Shown: in pieces, positions 52,681-60,806 of the stretch | Numbering within the stretch: the first letter of the stretch is position 1 | How the letters are laid out: each line of letters starts with the position of its first letter | From: JAHELQ01 sp964491915 | GTDB taxonomy: Bacteria; Acidobacteriota; Aminicenantia; UBA2199 | Direction: 5' to 3' | Assembly (NCBI GenBank): GCA_964491915.1 | Contig: CAZBHS010000019.1 | Span: 26,679-90,678, forward strand | DNA length: 64,000 bases | Translations under genes and position numbers: made by a program | The notes under the pieces: model-generated | The model's input: the letters and a program-made list of their open reading frames with translations, nothing else | What the model was told of the DNA's origin: nothing | Databases searched by the model: none

Positions 52681-55191
52681 TCAGTTCCTCAGATTCGGAT
52701 CCGGCTGTGACAATTCCGTCAAAATAACCGCTATCGCCGTAAACACCGTCATGACGAACAATCGCCAGAATACCGCTATCAGTGTGTTTCCAAATTGCAG
52801 TTGGAGATTCATGGACCCGGCGATGAAAAGGATTGCCCCATAACTCAGTATATTCAGTAAAAAGCTGCCTAATACCGCGGAAATAATTCTTTTGGAAAAA
52901 GCCGCGCCTCTGCAACCAATGGTATACCACGTTCCGGTGAACATCGCCACAAGAATCAACACCCACCAATTATCCTTCAACGAGGGGAGGATGGCGGTTT
53001 GCTCTAGATAGAGGAAATCCATGGCCCCCACCAATCCGGCTCCGATAATGGCCAGCACTGGAACATGCCAATACCGCGGTTTTTGTTGCCGGCGCATCTC
53101 CGCGATGGCGCGCATACGGCGGCGAATGGTGAGGGGCCAGTTGTAGAACAAGTTGAATACCCAATGCTCCAACAGAGCCCCCCCTTCACCGAACACCGGC
53201 ACGACGTGAACCGCCTCGGTGGCCCAATGACCCGCCATAAACCTGGCCAGAGCCGGATAGCGGTAAGCCATTTGAATGGGGAAGGCAAGGTAGCCGATAT
53301 ATTTAAAAAATCCCAGGAAGACCGCGATGTTGTAATCCTTGAAGTTGCGTTCGCGAATCACCAGATAGAGGACATAAAATCCCCTAACCAACGAACCGGG
53401 GGAGATAGGGGTAATCTGGAACAAAAAAAGGATCCCCGCAACCGCCGCTGTTGTTGCGGCCGCGCTCAATTCCGGGTGCAACACCACATAAACCCAACTG
53501 ACAATCACGGACACCACCTGGGTGATCGGCAAGGTCAACACATGAACCGCCAGACTCTTGAGGTATTTCTGGATGAAGGGTTCGCCGATCTGGTCTGTGA
53601 TGGTTTGAGCGTCCTCAGAGCTGAGAATATGTTTCTCCTGTCCCTCCTGCACCATATCTTTCAACCATTGCTCCCTAAACGGGGCGCTAAAGTAGAGCTT
53701 GAACGGCCGTACCGCCAGAAAGTGAAGCTTGGCCCTGGCAAACTCGCCGTCCGTCAGGAATTTATGGATACCCACCGGTAAAAACGAGAGCATCTGGTGC
53801 CCAAAAAAGCGTAGAAACGATGAGGACAATCCGGCGACTTTTTGTTCCGTTACCCGTCCCTTACGGTGCCAGGAAATAATTTTCTCCGCCATTTTTCCTT
53901 TGAACGAACGGGACAGGTAAGAGGGGCGGATGGTCATGTTGCCATAGTGCTTGCGCCATCCCGAGTGGCCGGACACTTTGAGCAGGAATTTCCCCAACCA
54001 GGGGATGATACCGATGAAGGACATGATAAGAGTCAAAAAATTGCTTTTTGAGTAAAGCTTGAAGCCCTTGTCGTCGATAATATTCCGTACTTTCCAACCG
54101 GCGCGAGTGCTGCTGAGCATCGTGGACCACAACCGGCGGCTGTAGAATAGTTTAAAAAAGTTATGGGTGATATCAGGAATCGAGTGCCGATAGACCAGTT
54201 CATTCGCTATCAGCTCTTCCATCATCCCCTCCATCCCGTCGAATATCTCCGGCTGGGAATCGATAAATCCCCGCAATTTTTTCAGATTGCCTCTATCGAA
54301 TTGCACCAAACTGCCGCGTCCCAGCCCCTTGAAGATGAGCTTGATATCGCCGGGACTCATAGGTAAGAAAGGAAGTAACGCTAGCCCCGCCCTAAAATCC
54401 ACGGCCGTGAGACCGGAGTAGGGATTGCCCTCCGAGTCGTTCCGTTTCAGACAATTGGGTTGGCTTTTAGCCGTTGACCATTCATATTGACGGGCGAATT
54501 CCGGCGCCCCCATCTCATGAAGCAGACTGACAAAATCTTTCATGAACGTCCGTTTGGCCCTATATTCCGGCGAACCGACCTTTGCTTCCTCCACCGGTTT
54601 TTTCCGCAAATACCGTTTCAAATAATCCAACCGGTCATCCACCTCCAACCGCCAGGTCCGGCCATCCACCCAATCGCTCAACTCGCCGCAACTACCCAGC
54701 TTCGAATCCACCAACGTCACATGGATATTGTTGACCGCCTTGTCGTCATTGAAGCGCGCCTGCGCCCCCCGGCGGATGAACTTCTGCCACAACGCCCCGG
54801 CCCGGGCCGCCACCGGATTGCTCTGAGGCTGAAACGCCCCCTGAAACCCCAACCAGTACATAACATTGCGAAACAATTTCGAGAAGCCCGACGGAGGAAT
54901 CAATATCTTCAACGCATAAGTCCCGCCAACCTCCAGACCCTCCAATTTCCCATCTTCAGAATCGATCTCCAATACCTTGACCCTGTAAACCTGACCGGCG
55001 AAACCACCGCCGACAAAACGTTCCACTTGAAGATGAAGCTCCGCCTCTTGTTTTGTTTCAATTCCAGTGGCACGGTATCTAAGCTCCGTCCCCGGATCAT
55101 AATGTTCCACCCGCATAGGGCGAAAAAGTTTTTGTTCCTCGAATCTCTCTCTCAAACTATTGCAAGTATCCACAGAGTAATCTACAGCCAT
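52681..55191 (-). CDS. Membrane protein with atypical protein kinase-like N-terminal domain
   Basis: An 836-residue protein I do not recognise as a named family. Residues about 55-275 look like a kinase fold: glycine loop RFVGGGFAGQVYRV (59-71), an ALKIL lysine at 95, an acidic GELSDWVDGRTW hinge (169-180), KSQPNCLKR where a catalytic loop should be (242-250) and AVDFRAG for the metal DFG (265). The normal catalytic aspartate is not evident. From about residue 560 there are six to eight membrane helices. The layout recalls ABC1/UbiB kinases, which act on lipids or quinones. The start codon has GGGGATG upstream. It ends five bases from the 50666 gene, tail to tail. Confidence 0.75.
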   Translation of the reverse strand: MAVDYSVDTCNSLRERFEEQKLFRPMRVEHYDPGTELRYRATGIETKQEAELHLQVERFVGGGFAGQVYRVKVLEIDSEDGKLEGLEVGGTYALKILIPPSGFSKLFRNVMYWLGFQGAFQPQSNPVAARAGALWQKFIRRGAQARFNDDKAVNNIHVTLVDSKLGSCGELSDWVDGRTWRLEVDDRLDYLKRYLRKKPVEEAKVGSPEYRAKRTFMKDFVSLLHEMGAPEFARQYEWSTAKSQPNCLKRNDSEGNPYSGLTAVDFRAGLALLPFLPMSPGDIKLIFKGLGRGSLVQFDRGNLKKLRGFIDSQPEIFDGMEGMMEELIANELVYRHSIPDITHNFFKLFYSRRLWSTMLSSTRAGWKVRNIIDDKGFKLYSKSNFLTLIMSFIGIIPWLGKFLLKVSGHSGWRKHYGNMTIRPSYLSRSFKGKMAEKIISWHRKGRVTEQKVAGLSSSFLRFFGHQMLSFLPVGIHKFLTDGEFARAKLHFLAVRPFKLYFSAPFREQWLKDMVQEGQEKHILSSEDAQTITDQIGEPFIQKYLKSLAVHVLTLPITQVVSVIVSWVYVVLHPELSAAATTAAVAGILFLFQITPISPGSLVRGFYVLYLVIRERNFKDYNIAVFLGFFKYIGYLAFPIQMAYRYPALARFMAGHWATEAVHVVPVFGEGGALLEHWVFNLFYNWPLTIRRRMRAIAEMRRQQKPRYWHVPVLAIIGAGLVGAMDFLYLEQTAILPSLKDNWWVLILVAMFTGTWYTIGCRGAAFSKRIISAVLGSFLLNILSYGAILFIAGSMNLQLQFGNTLIAVFWRLFVMTVFTAIAVILTELSQPDPNLRN

Positions 55192-55387
55192 AGTGTCATC
55201 CCCGGTTTGATTTTTTCAGTATGACATTCGTCAACGTCATCGGACATTTTACAGGAAAAGACCATCCATTGCAAGAGCGGCCAAGGCTCAACCAGTATCC
55301 CCCATAAATCCAGCAGCCGGGCAAGCCAAAACTTCATCCGGTGGTTCGCCTTGATGAGTTACAATAACGGTTTCAGTAATACGGCGT

Positions 55388-55660
55388 ACAGATTGTCCTC
55401 AATCTGTGACACATTCATCTGAATCCCTAACCCATCCATCTGTATGTGGAACCCATTCACATGAATGCGAAGCATATCCATCTACCGGCGGACCATATCC
55501 ATCAGTATGCATGACATATTCTTCTGAACCTGTAATAGATTCATCTGAATCCAAAACAAATCCACCTCAATGCGTAACAGATTCATCTCAATCCGAAACA
55601 CATCCATCTGAATGCATAACAGATTCATCTGAATCCGTTACGTATACAAGTGAAAGGCCC
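55388..55660. repeat. Degenerate 21-bp tandem array, 13 units, with 42-bp superperiod
   Basis: Thirteen units of exactly 21 bp with no insertions or deletions. One form is ACAGATTCATCTGAATCCG, and the partner form has CATCCATCTGAATGC. They tend to alternate, which gives a 42-bp higher-order period. The first form holds the palindrome GATTCA-TC-TGAATC. The units at the right end (from about 55577) are the most alike, while those at the left are diverged. Confidence 0.9.
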
Positions 55661-55761
55661 ATTGACAGAGGATGTCGATGTTTCGCGACAATTCTTTGCC
55701 GACGTTGAAGCGCTAAGTGATAGGGGAGAGGGGAAAAAAATCAAAAAAATAAAAGAATATG

Positions 55762-55790
55762 TTGACAATATGTAATAGATTTGGTAAACT
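55762..55790 (+). promoter_or_regulatory. Promoter for the 55865 small protein gene
   Basis: TTGACA (55762-55767), 17 bases, TAAACT (55785-55790). The leader is about 68 bases and includes AAAGGAG before the ATG. It lies 100 bases after the tandem array. Confidence 0.62.
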
Positions 55791-55864
55791 CCTTTTGTAA
55801 GATTGTGACATTGAATAAGTAATACAGTCGCACTCTTGCCAAACCAAACAAAAGGAGTCATAAA

Positions 55865-56185
55865 ATGGCACAAAATTTAAGTTCTAACGCAAAAAAAATG
55901 GAAGCGGTCAGGTTAATGTTAGAGGGCATGGACGCGCACAAGGAAGAATTGGTAGCCGCTGGAATCAGCGGTGAGTTCATCCAGAAGATGAGCGAGCAAA
56001 TGGTAGCGGTGGAAAAAGCCGAAGCCGACCAGGAAAGGCAAAAAGCCAGGAAACTTCTCAGCACCGAATTTCTGATGACGGAAATGGACAAGCTGATGAA
56101 GTTCTACAAACGCGCCCGAAAGATCATCAAGAACGATACCCCCCAGGGCGGCTGGCTAGAATTCGGCATCGCCGCCAAACGCTAA
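55865..56185 (+). CDS. Small helical protein of unknown function
   Basis: A 106-residue soluble, mainly helical protein, MAQNLSSNAKKMEAVRLMLEG onward, rich in Glu, Lys and Met. I do not recognise it. The central stretch AVEKAEADQERQKARKLLS is probably a coiled coil, and a basic KFYKRARKIIK lies near the C-terminus. It could be a small DNA- or RNA-associated factor, but nothing proves this. The gene has a good promoter and a strong ribosome site (AAAGGAGTCATAAA), which suggests notable expression, and a hairpin terminator follows at 56227. Confidence 0.75.
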   Translation: MAQNLSSNAKKMEAVRLMLEGMDAHKEELVAAGISGEFIQKMSEQMVAVEKAEADQERQKARKLLSTEFLMTEMDKLMKFYKRARKIIKNDTPQGGWLEFGIAAKR

Positions 56186-56226
56186 CCCCTCAAAAGAACA
56201 ACGCAACACCAAACCAACCAAACAAC

Positions 56227-56256
56227 GAGACGGGGGACCACAACCGCCCCCGTCTC
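56227..56256. terminator. Hairpin terminator between convergent genes
   Basis: Perfect ten-base arms (GAGACGGGGG and CCCCCGTCTC) around a ten-base loop, between the 55865 gene and the minus-strand GNAT gene. No T-run is present, so it may serve both directions weakly. Confidence 0.6.
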
Positions 56257-56321
56257 CCTTCACTCCCCAATAACTCAACAACACAAAAGAAAGGGGTAAC
56301 CCAAAATCAGACCTGTTTACA

Positions 56322-56879
56322 TCAAAGAAACAACCGGAAACCGAACACCGGCAACTTCTCCTGCAAAAAATCCAGATCTTCCGACCGCCGAAACCCCAAA
56401 TTCTCATACATCTTCCAGGCCCTCTTCATAGCCTCAGTAGTATGAATCACAAGCTGCGGCAGCCCTTGCTCCCGGGCCTTCTCGATACATGCCACAGTCA
56501 AAAGCTTCCCAAGCCCCAACCCTCTAAACTCAACATCCACCCCCAACAACCGGAACCCCGCCGCATTCTTCTCCCGAGTAGCAGTCCCCCCAGACCCATA
56601 ATATTGCATATCCCCAAAATACACCACAGCCCCCCCAATCAACCCCTCCGCAGAAACAGCCACCAAAAGCTCAGCCCCCGGCCTCTTAGTAATCTCCCCA
56701 ATATTAGCCAACATCTCATAATACCCAGGCTGCTCCTCCACAGTCGGAAACCCCTCCAACCCAGAATACACCCCAACCAACAACCGCCCAATCTCAACAA
56801 ACTCCTCAACCCTCGCATTCCGCACCACAAAGCCCTTCCCATTCATCATCAAGTCATCTCCTCCTGTCATAGTCATCAT
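56322..56879 (-). CDS. GNAT family N-acetyltransferase
   Basis: A 185-residue acyltransferase of the GNAT fold. The acetyl-CoA-binding motif A is VEFRGLGLGKLLTVACIEKARE, close to R/Q-x-x-G-x-G/A. LVIHTTEAMKRAWKMYENLGFRR gives motif B, with the tyrosine and LGF usual for the family. The start is one of two adjacent ATGs (56879 or 56876) after GAGGAGG; a second site, AGGAGGAG, precedes another ATG further in, so a shorter form is possible. The coding strand is strikingly G-rich at third codon positions, unlike the neighbours. Substrate unknown. Confidence 0.85.
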   Translation of the reverse strand: MMTMTGGDDLMMNGKGFVVRNARVEEFVEIGRLLVGVYSGLEGFPTVEEQPGYYEMLANIGEITKRPGAELLVAVSAEGLIGGAVVYFGDMQYYGSGGTATREKNAAGFRLLGVDVEFRGLGLGKLLTVACIEKAREQGLPQLVIHTTEAMKRAWKMYENLGFRRSEDLDFLQEKLPVFGFRLFL

Positions 56880-56901
56880 CAAACCTCCTCAGTCAAAATC
56901 C

Positions 56902-56930
56902 ATTATAAAAGAGACAAACAGGATAGGCAA
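56902..56930 (-). promoter_or_regulatory. Promoter for the GNAT gene
   Basis: On the minus strand: TTGCCT (56925-56930), 17 bases, TATAAT (56902-56907). The leader is about 20 bases. Confidence 0.55.
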
Positions 56931-56980
56931 GTGCCTCCAGATCTATGTATGATGTTGAAGTGGCCCTGACTGTCTTTTCC

Positions 56981-58939
56981 CTAGACCAATTCCGCTGCAG
57001 ACAATATTTGTGGTATGAATTTCCCAATGGCGATCAGAAGGGCGAAAACAAGCAAATATAGAAAGAATGTCACCCAATACCACACAACAAACATAATTCG
57101 ATGAGCCCTCAAGTTGATCGTCAAATCCCCAATCTTTTTAGAACCCAGCATAGGCTCATATTGAGAGAATCGTGAGTCGATACCCCGAATGAGTATAATA
57201 TAACTATGTCCGATGTTAACCATCCGATAGACTAGGTGAAAGAAAAACAAAAATGCCGAATAAACCCAGAGGCATATCCTCACCATTTTGTAACTGGTTT
57301 CTCCCTTGAGTAACGCGCCGATTGCTGCGATAATGACGACTCCAATGGTGGTGAGAAACATATCGATAAATCCTTTGGTTACAGTATCCAGCCTTGTTGA
57401 TACGTTATTGGCTGCGCTAGAGATATCCTCTTCCAATTTGAAAATAAATTCTGCATGTTTATCGAATTGCTTTTCAAGGAACATTCTATAGTGCAATTTA
57501 ATTTGTTCTTTAATCTCATTGAACTTATCTATGAAAAAGAAGAATCGACTCGATTCGTTCATTGATTCGTCCGCGATATTTCTTGCTACCATAGTCTGGA
57601 AGATGACAAGGCGTTCTGTGTTTCTATATGAAAAGTCATAACTCGCCCCCCCTTTGTCGAATTGTTTCTCATCTCGATAGTACACCCAATCCGCCATCCA
57701 TTCTAAGGTTTCCCGCTCAAAAGTCGAATCGGAGATGTTATCCAGACTGATACTCATCTCTTGGCTTGGACCGCAGTATATCGAGGTCAGTTTCTCTGTT
57801 TCCCTATCGTAGGAGGACAAGTTGGCGGTATACAAGATACATGTATGAAACAGTTTTGTGGTCAGCGCGTCCACTATTTCTCCCCGCTTTTCATCGATAC
57901 ACTCACATATGAAATGAAGCGGTGTAATGATATTTAAATTAAAGTTGTTCCAGCTTATTTTTTTTCGCCTCATTTTTCTGTACATGTCTGCATGCGCTTG
58001 ATCCACCTCTGCGGGGAGGTTCATCTCATTGAATCGCTTGATGTTACTGTAACTTACAATAGCAAGATAACTGCCCTGGTGAAGAATGTCTCCTTGAAGA
58101 GCCACAATGACCGAATATTTGTTGTCCACGAACAAATCTTTGTCCAATGATGGTACAGGGTTTTTCAGAAATTTACTGAGGCTTTTCTCGAACAAGAACA
58201 GTATGTGCCGATAACCGGTATTTTCCCCCAGGATTTGTTCCCCAAGTTTATCTTTATCTATACGGAGGATGAAGCGGAATGTCGAATTATCATCCTGATT
58301 GGCTATTGCGCCAAGGTTCTGTATTAAAGTGTCACCATCTGAATTATTATTCATATTGATAATAGGAAAATTCCCGTTGGCGTCTGCTTGGAAATAGAGC
58401 TCAACACTTACGCAACCTGGGAATGTCTGTTTGAGATATTCTAGATTAAAAACGTAGAGATTCATTGTGTCATTCACATTGATCAGTTCATTTACTTCAA
58501 ACTTAGGGCGGCTTGTATCTTTGTTTTCGAGTATATCTTCATTTATTCCTACTGTTTTTATAAAGAAATTCAAATAGTCCACATCGAAATTTTTTCCATT
58601 CAGGATCTTCTGTTTACTCAATCTCAAGAAAAACTTCAGCATCCCAGAGATTTGACTTTTTTGAAGCATTTTTAGTGCGTTCATTGCATCCTGTTCTTGG
58701 AGATTTGTGGCTGAGAATAGCACTGAATTGTCATCATTGTTTTTCGAAATCTTTAGCTCCAAGCACCAATCGAGAATTTTATCAAAATTATTATTAAGTG
58801 TACCCAATAGCGTCTGTAGCTCATTGCAGCCGATTTTTTTTGTTATCGTATACTCTTTTGGATTGATCTTCGAATCTATATCCGCTGGGACAATCCCTAC
58901 TTTTTTGCAAAATTTGTAAAATAATTCCACATTGCTCAT
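56981..58939 (-). CDS. Large protein with C-terminal membrane helices, partner of the NA37-like protein
   Basis: A 652-residue protein of no family I recognise. Residues 1-500 are soluble and mixed. Around residue 500 there is a long helical stretch (EEDISSAANNVSTRLDTVTKG), followed by three membrane segments near residues 525-547, 556-580 and 617-645. The layout suggests a cytosolic sensing or catalytic part tethered at the membrane. It lies 27 bases downstream of the NA37/YejK-like gene on the same strand, with GGGGGG before its ATG. The sequence is AT-rich compared with the adjoining genes, which suggests acquisition. It could be the membrane effector of a two-gene defence system; that is inference. 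Confidence 0.75.
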   Translation of the reverse strand: MSNVELFYKFCKKVGIVPADIDSKINPKEYTITKKIGCNELQTLLGTLNNNFDKILDWCLELKISKNNDDNSVLFSATNLQEQDAMNALKMLQKSQISGMLKFFLRLSKQKILNGKNFDVDYLNFFIKTVGINEDILENKDTSRPKFEVNELINVNDTMNLYVFNLEYLKQTFPGCVSVELYFQADANGNFPIINMNNNSDGDTLIQNLGAIANQDDNSTFRFILRIDKDKLGEQILGENTGYRHILFLFEKSLSKFLKNPVPSLDKDLFVDNKYSVIVALQGDILHQGSYLAIVSYSNIKRFNEMNLPAEVDQAHADMYRKMRRKKISWNNFNLNIITPLHFICECIDEKRGEIVDALTTKLFHTCILYTANLSSYDRETEKLTSIYCGPSQEMSISLDNISDSTFERETLEWMADWVYYRDEKQFDKGGASYDFSYRNTERLVIFQTMVARNIADESMNESSRFFFFIDKFNEIKEQIKLHYRMFLEKQFDKHAEFIFKLEEDISSAANNVSTRLDTVTKGFIDMFLTTIGVVIIAAIGALLKGETSYKMVRICLWVYSAFLFFFHLVYRMVNIGHSYIILIRGIDSRFSQYEPMLGSKKIGDLTINLRAHRIMFVVWYWVTFFLYLLVFALLIAIGKFIPQILSAAELV

Positions 58940-58966
58940 CGCATGCCCCCCTTCATGAAAATTTAT

Positions 58967-60349
58967 TTATTTTTGGCTTTGTTTCTCTTTCTTCAAATGC
59001 ACCTTTTCTTCCCAATAAGAGGTTTTGATCGTAACAATACATTCCGTTTTATCTTGATTCCATTCGTAATTTAGGACATTGTCGGATCCCACGCAGTCGC
59101 TATTTATTTCCACCTTCAACCCACACTCACCGAAGAACACTGTTTTGGACGTCAACATCATACCTTTCGGCATCTCCGGTTTGAATACCAGAGTCGGGAG
59201 CTTCTTTTTAATTGCTTCAAGTATGGTTTTGGCATCTTCTTTTTTTGGAATAGATTTATCAACTAAGACTACTGCATCAAAGAAGCCCTGCTGCAAGGCT
59301 TTGAATAGTTCGTCTAGAAAATTATCGGTCTGTATGTCGCCTAATTTTGATCTCATTTTTTCCATAATTTGTGAAAAGATTTGTATGGCTGCTAGAGTGA
59401 GTTGCTGTGGATTCATGAGTATCTTGCATCCTAAGAATGTGCTGAAGAATGAAGCAATTGGTGAGAATTCTCCGACGCGACGTTGCTGAAAATCAAGCAC
59501 TTTCAAACCGTAGTTTTCACCTTTTTTCTTTTCCCCGGTTTCCTTTTCGCAAGGATAAATGTAGGCGAATTTTTGAAGTACCCCCGTTGGAATTACATTT
59601 GCCTTTTTTTCAATCTTAATGAATTTTTTCCCGTTGATATTTATTACCGAATCTACAAAGCTGTCTTTGGGATCCATTTTCAGTAACGCAAGGCAATATT
59701 CTGATTCAGGCTTTTCTTTACAAAGGCATATCATAAGGTCTCCCACTGAAATGCTCTTCGTCCTTGAACCTTCTTTCATCACCTTAAATAGTCGGCGTGC
59801 TATCTCCTTTGATTTTTCTGCGAATTCATTAGGATGTTCGATTATCTCTTCGCTGTACTTGCGAATAGAGTCATCCTTTGAGGAAGAAATAAACTCTCCG
59901 TCATAGATATATTTGTGTTCATAGTACGTCTTGATACTACTTTTCAACAAATCAACGGCATTTTTTGGGCCATCTATTATGCTATATATCTCTTTTTTCA
60001 TATCCTTTGTATCTGGATTATTGTTATTGTTGATTATATCCAATATCAGCGTTAGATTAGGTTGCTCTATCTCGGTCAAATTTGTATAGGAATCACTTTC
60101 TTTTATTTTTTTCACAGTATCAGCAGGCTCACTGGGGCTATAATCCTGGAGTATTTTTTCGATATCCTTTTTGAATTCCTCCCATTTCTTGATTGGCATC
60201 TCCCAGTCTGAGAGATCAGGTTCATCATCTTCATGATGATTGACTTTGTGAACGATCACTTTCTCAATAAATGGCGAAAAACCATCCTTTTCGTTCTGAT
60301 CTGTTTTGCGATCGGTCACTTTTTCTTTTAAAGACGAAATGGCATCCAT
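58967..60349 (-). CDS. Nucleoid-associated protein, NA37/YejK (NdpA)-like
   Basis: A 460-residue protein. Residues about 160-300 recall the NdpA/YejK family: FAEKSKEIARRLFKVM, then SISVGDLMICLCKEK and YCLALLKMDPKDSFV, followed by PTGVLQKFAYIYPC and EFSPIASFFSTFLGC. This family binds the nucleoid. The first 100 residues are acidic and lysine-rich and probably unstructured; the C-terminal 150 residues are mixed. The assignment is by eye and moderately confident. ATG 60349 follows GGAGGAGG, a very strong site. It opens a two-gene operon with a membrane protein, an arrangement like the Kiwa defence pair (membrane KwaA plus DUF4868 KwaB), but the proteins are not obviously those. Confidence 0.7.
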   Translation of the reverse strand: MDAISSLKEKVTDRKTDQNEKDGFSPFIEKVIVHKVNHHEDDEPDLSDWEMPIKKWEEFKKDIEKILQDYSPSEPADTVKKIKESDSYTNLTEIEQPNLTLILDIINNNNNPDTKDMKKEIYSIIDGPKNAVDLLKSSIKTYYEHKYIYDGEFISSSKDDSIRKYSEEIIEHPNEFAEKSKEIARRLFKVMKEGSRTKSISVGDLMICLCKEKPESEYCLALLKMDPKDSFVDSVININGKKFIKIEKKANVIPTGVLQKFAYIYPCEKETGEKKKGENYGLKVLDFQQRRVGEFSPIASFFSTFLGCKILMNPQQLTLAAIQIFSQIMEKMRSKLGDIQTDNFLDELFKALQQGFFDAVVLVDKSIPKKEDAKTILEAIKKKLPTLVFKPEMPKGMMLTSKTVFFGECGLKVEINSDCVGSDNVLNYEWNQDKTECIVTIKTSYWEEKVHLKKEKQSQK

Positions 60350-60479
60350 TTTGATACCTCCTCCAAATTATTTTCGGAAGTTGTTGTCCTTTTTGGAATT
60401 TATTAGATGATGTAGATTATTCTTCCCTTCCTTTTTTTACCTAAAAGCAAACCAATAGTTTCTAGGATCTCCTTATATT

Positions 60480-60508
60480 ATTGTAGTATAACTTTTAGAT
60501 TTTTTCAA
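60480..60508 (-). promoter_or_regulatory. Promoter for the NA37-like operon
   Basis: On the minus strand: TTGAAA (60503-60508), 17 bases, TACAAT (60480-60485). The leader would be about 120 bases, unusually long for this window. Confidence 0.5.
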
Positions 60509-60554
60509 AAATTCGTCTCTATTTTGTCCGATCAAGCAAGATTGATCACGATTT

Positions 60555-60593
60555 TATAAGGGAGATCCAGGGGACAGGCACCTCCGATTTTCT
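60555..60593 (+). repeat. REP-like direct repeat, copy A
   Basis: It begins TATAAGGGA, has the core CAGGGGACAGGC and ends CCGATTTTCT. A near-identical copy is at 63585-63621, and shorter inverted copies with the core GGGACAGG or GACAGG are at 61369 and 63724. This is typical of REP elements that accompany RAYT transposases. Confidence 0.8.
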
Positions 60594-60806
60594 GTCGATA
60601 GCGGGAAAGTGTCAATTTTTCAGTTGAATCCAATATTTCGTTATGATAGACTACTATATTAAAGCTCAGCTCGGCATACTTCCAGTTTAATTGCCCGCTG
60701 AATGTGCTTAATGCTTATTTTAGATGTAAACGTTAATTGAAGTAACGGCATATGGAAACTCTTGAAAGATTTTAAAGCAAGAATAACAAATTCTTTAGGA
60801 GTAAGA

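Larger units (their letters stand above)
55192..55864. other. Gene-poor region with the 21-bp tandem array
   Basis: This 670-base stretch has no convincing gene. It holds ordinary sequence to 55387, the tandem array 55388-55660, then a promoter and leader for the 55865 gene. The plus strand across the array stays open for about 115 codons and reads as seven-residue repeats, but only because the unit is 21 bases long. No start site precedes it. Confidence 0.7.
60350..60806. other. Intergenic region between the NA37-like operon and the RAYT relic
   Basis: This 457-base stretch holds the minus-strand promoter at 60480-60508 and the first REP-like repeat at 60555-60593. The 200 bases after the repeat show no gene and no clear structure that I can identify. 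Confidence 0.7.

Noticed and set aside
55388..55660. CRISPR array
   Set aside because: The units are directly adjacent with no unique spacers, the period is only 21 bp, and no cas genes are near.
55406..55708. A gene of seven-residue repeats on the plus strand
   Set aside because: The frame is open because the repeat is a multiple of three. The start would be a GTG inside the array with no ribosome site, and the last 20 residues are unrelated. The opposite strand also gives a periodic peptide.
56920..56945. Further REP-like copy before the GNAT gene
   Set aside because: Only a short AGGCAAGTGCCTCC stretch resembles the core, and the match is no better than chance.
56442..56969. A proline- and histidine-rich plus-strand gene
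   Set aside because: It is the reverse of the GNAT gene, and its composition comes from the G-rich coding strand of that gene.
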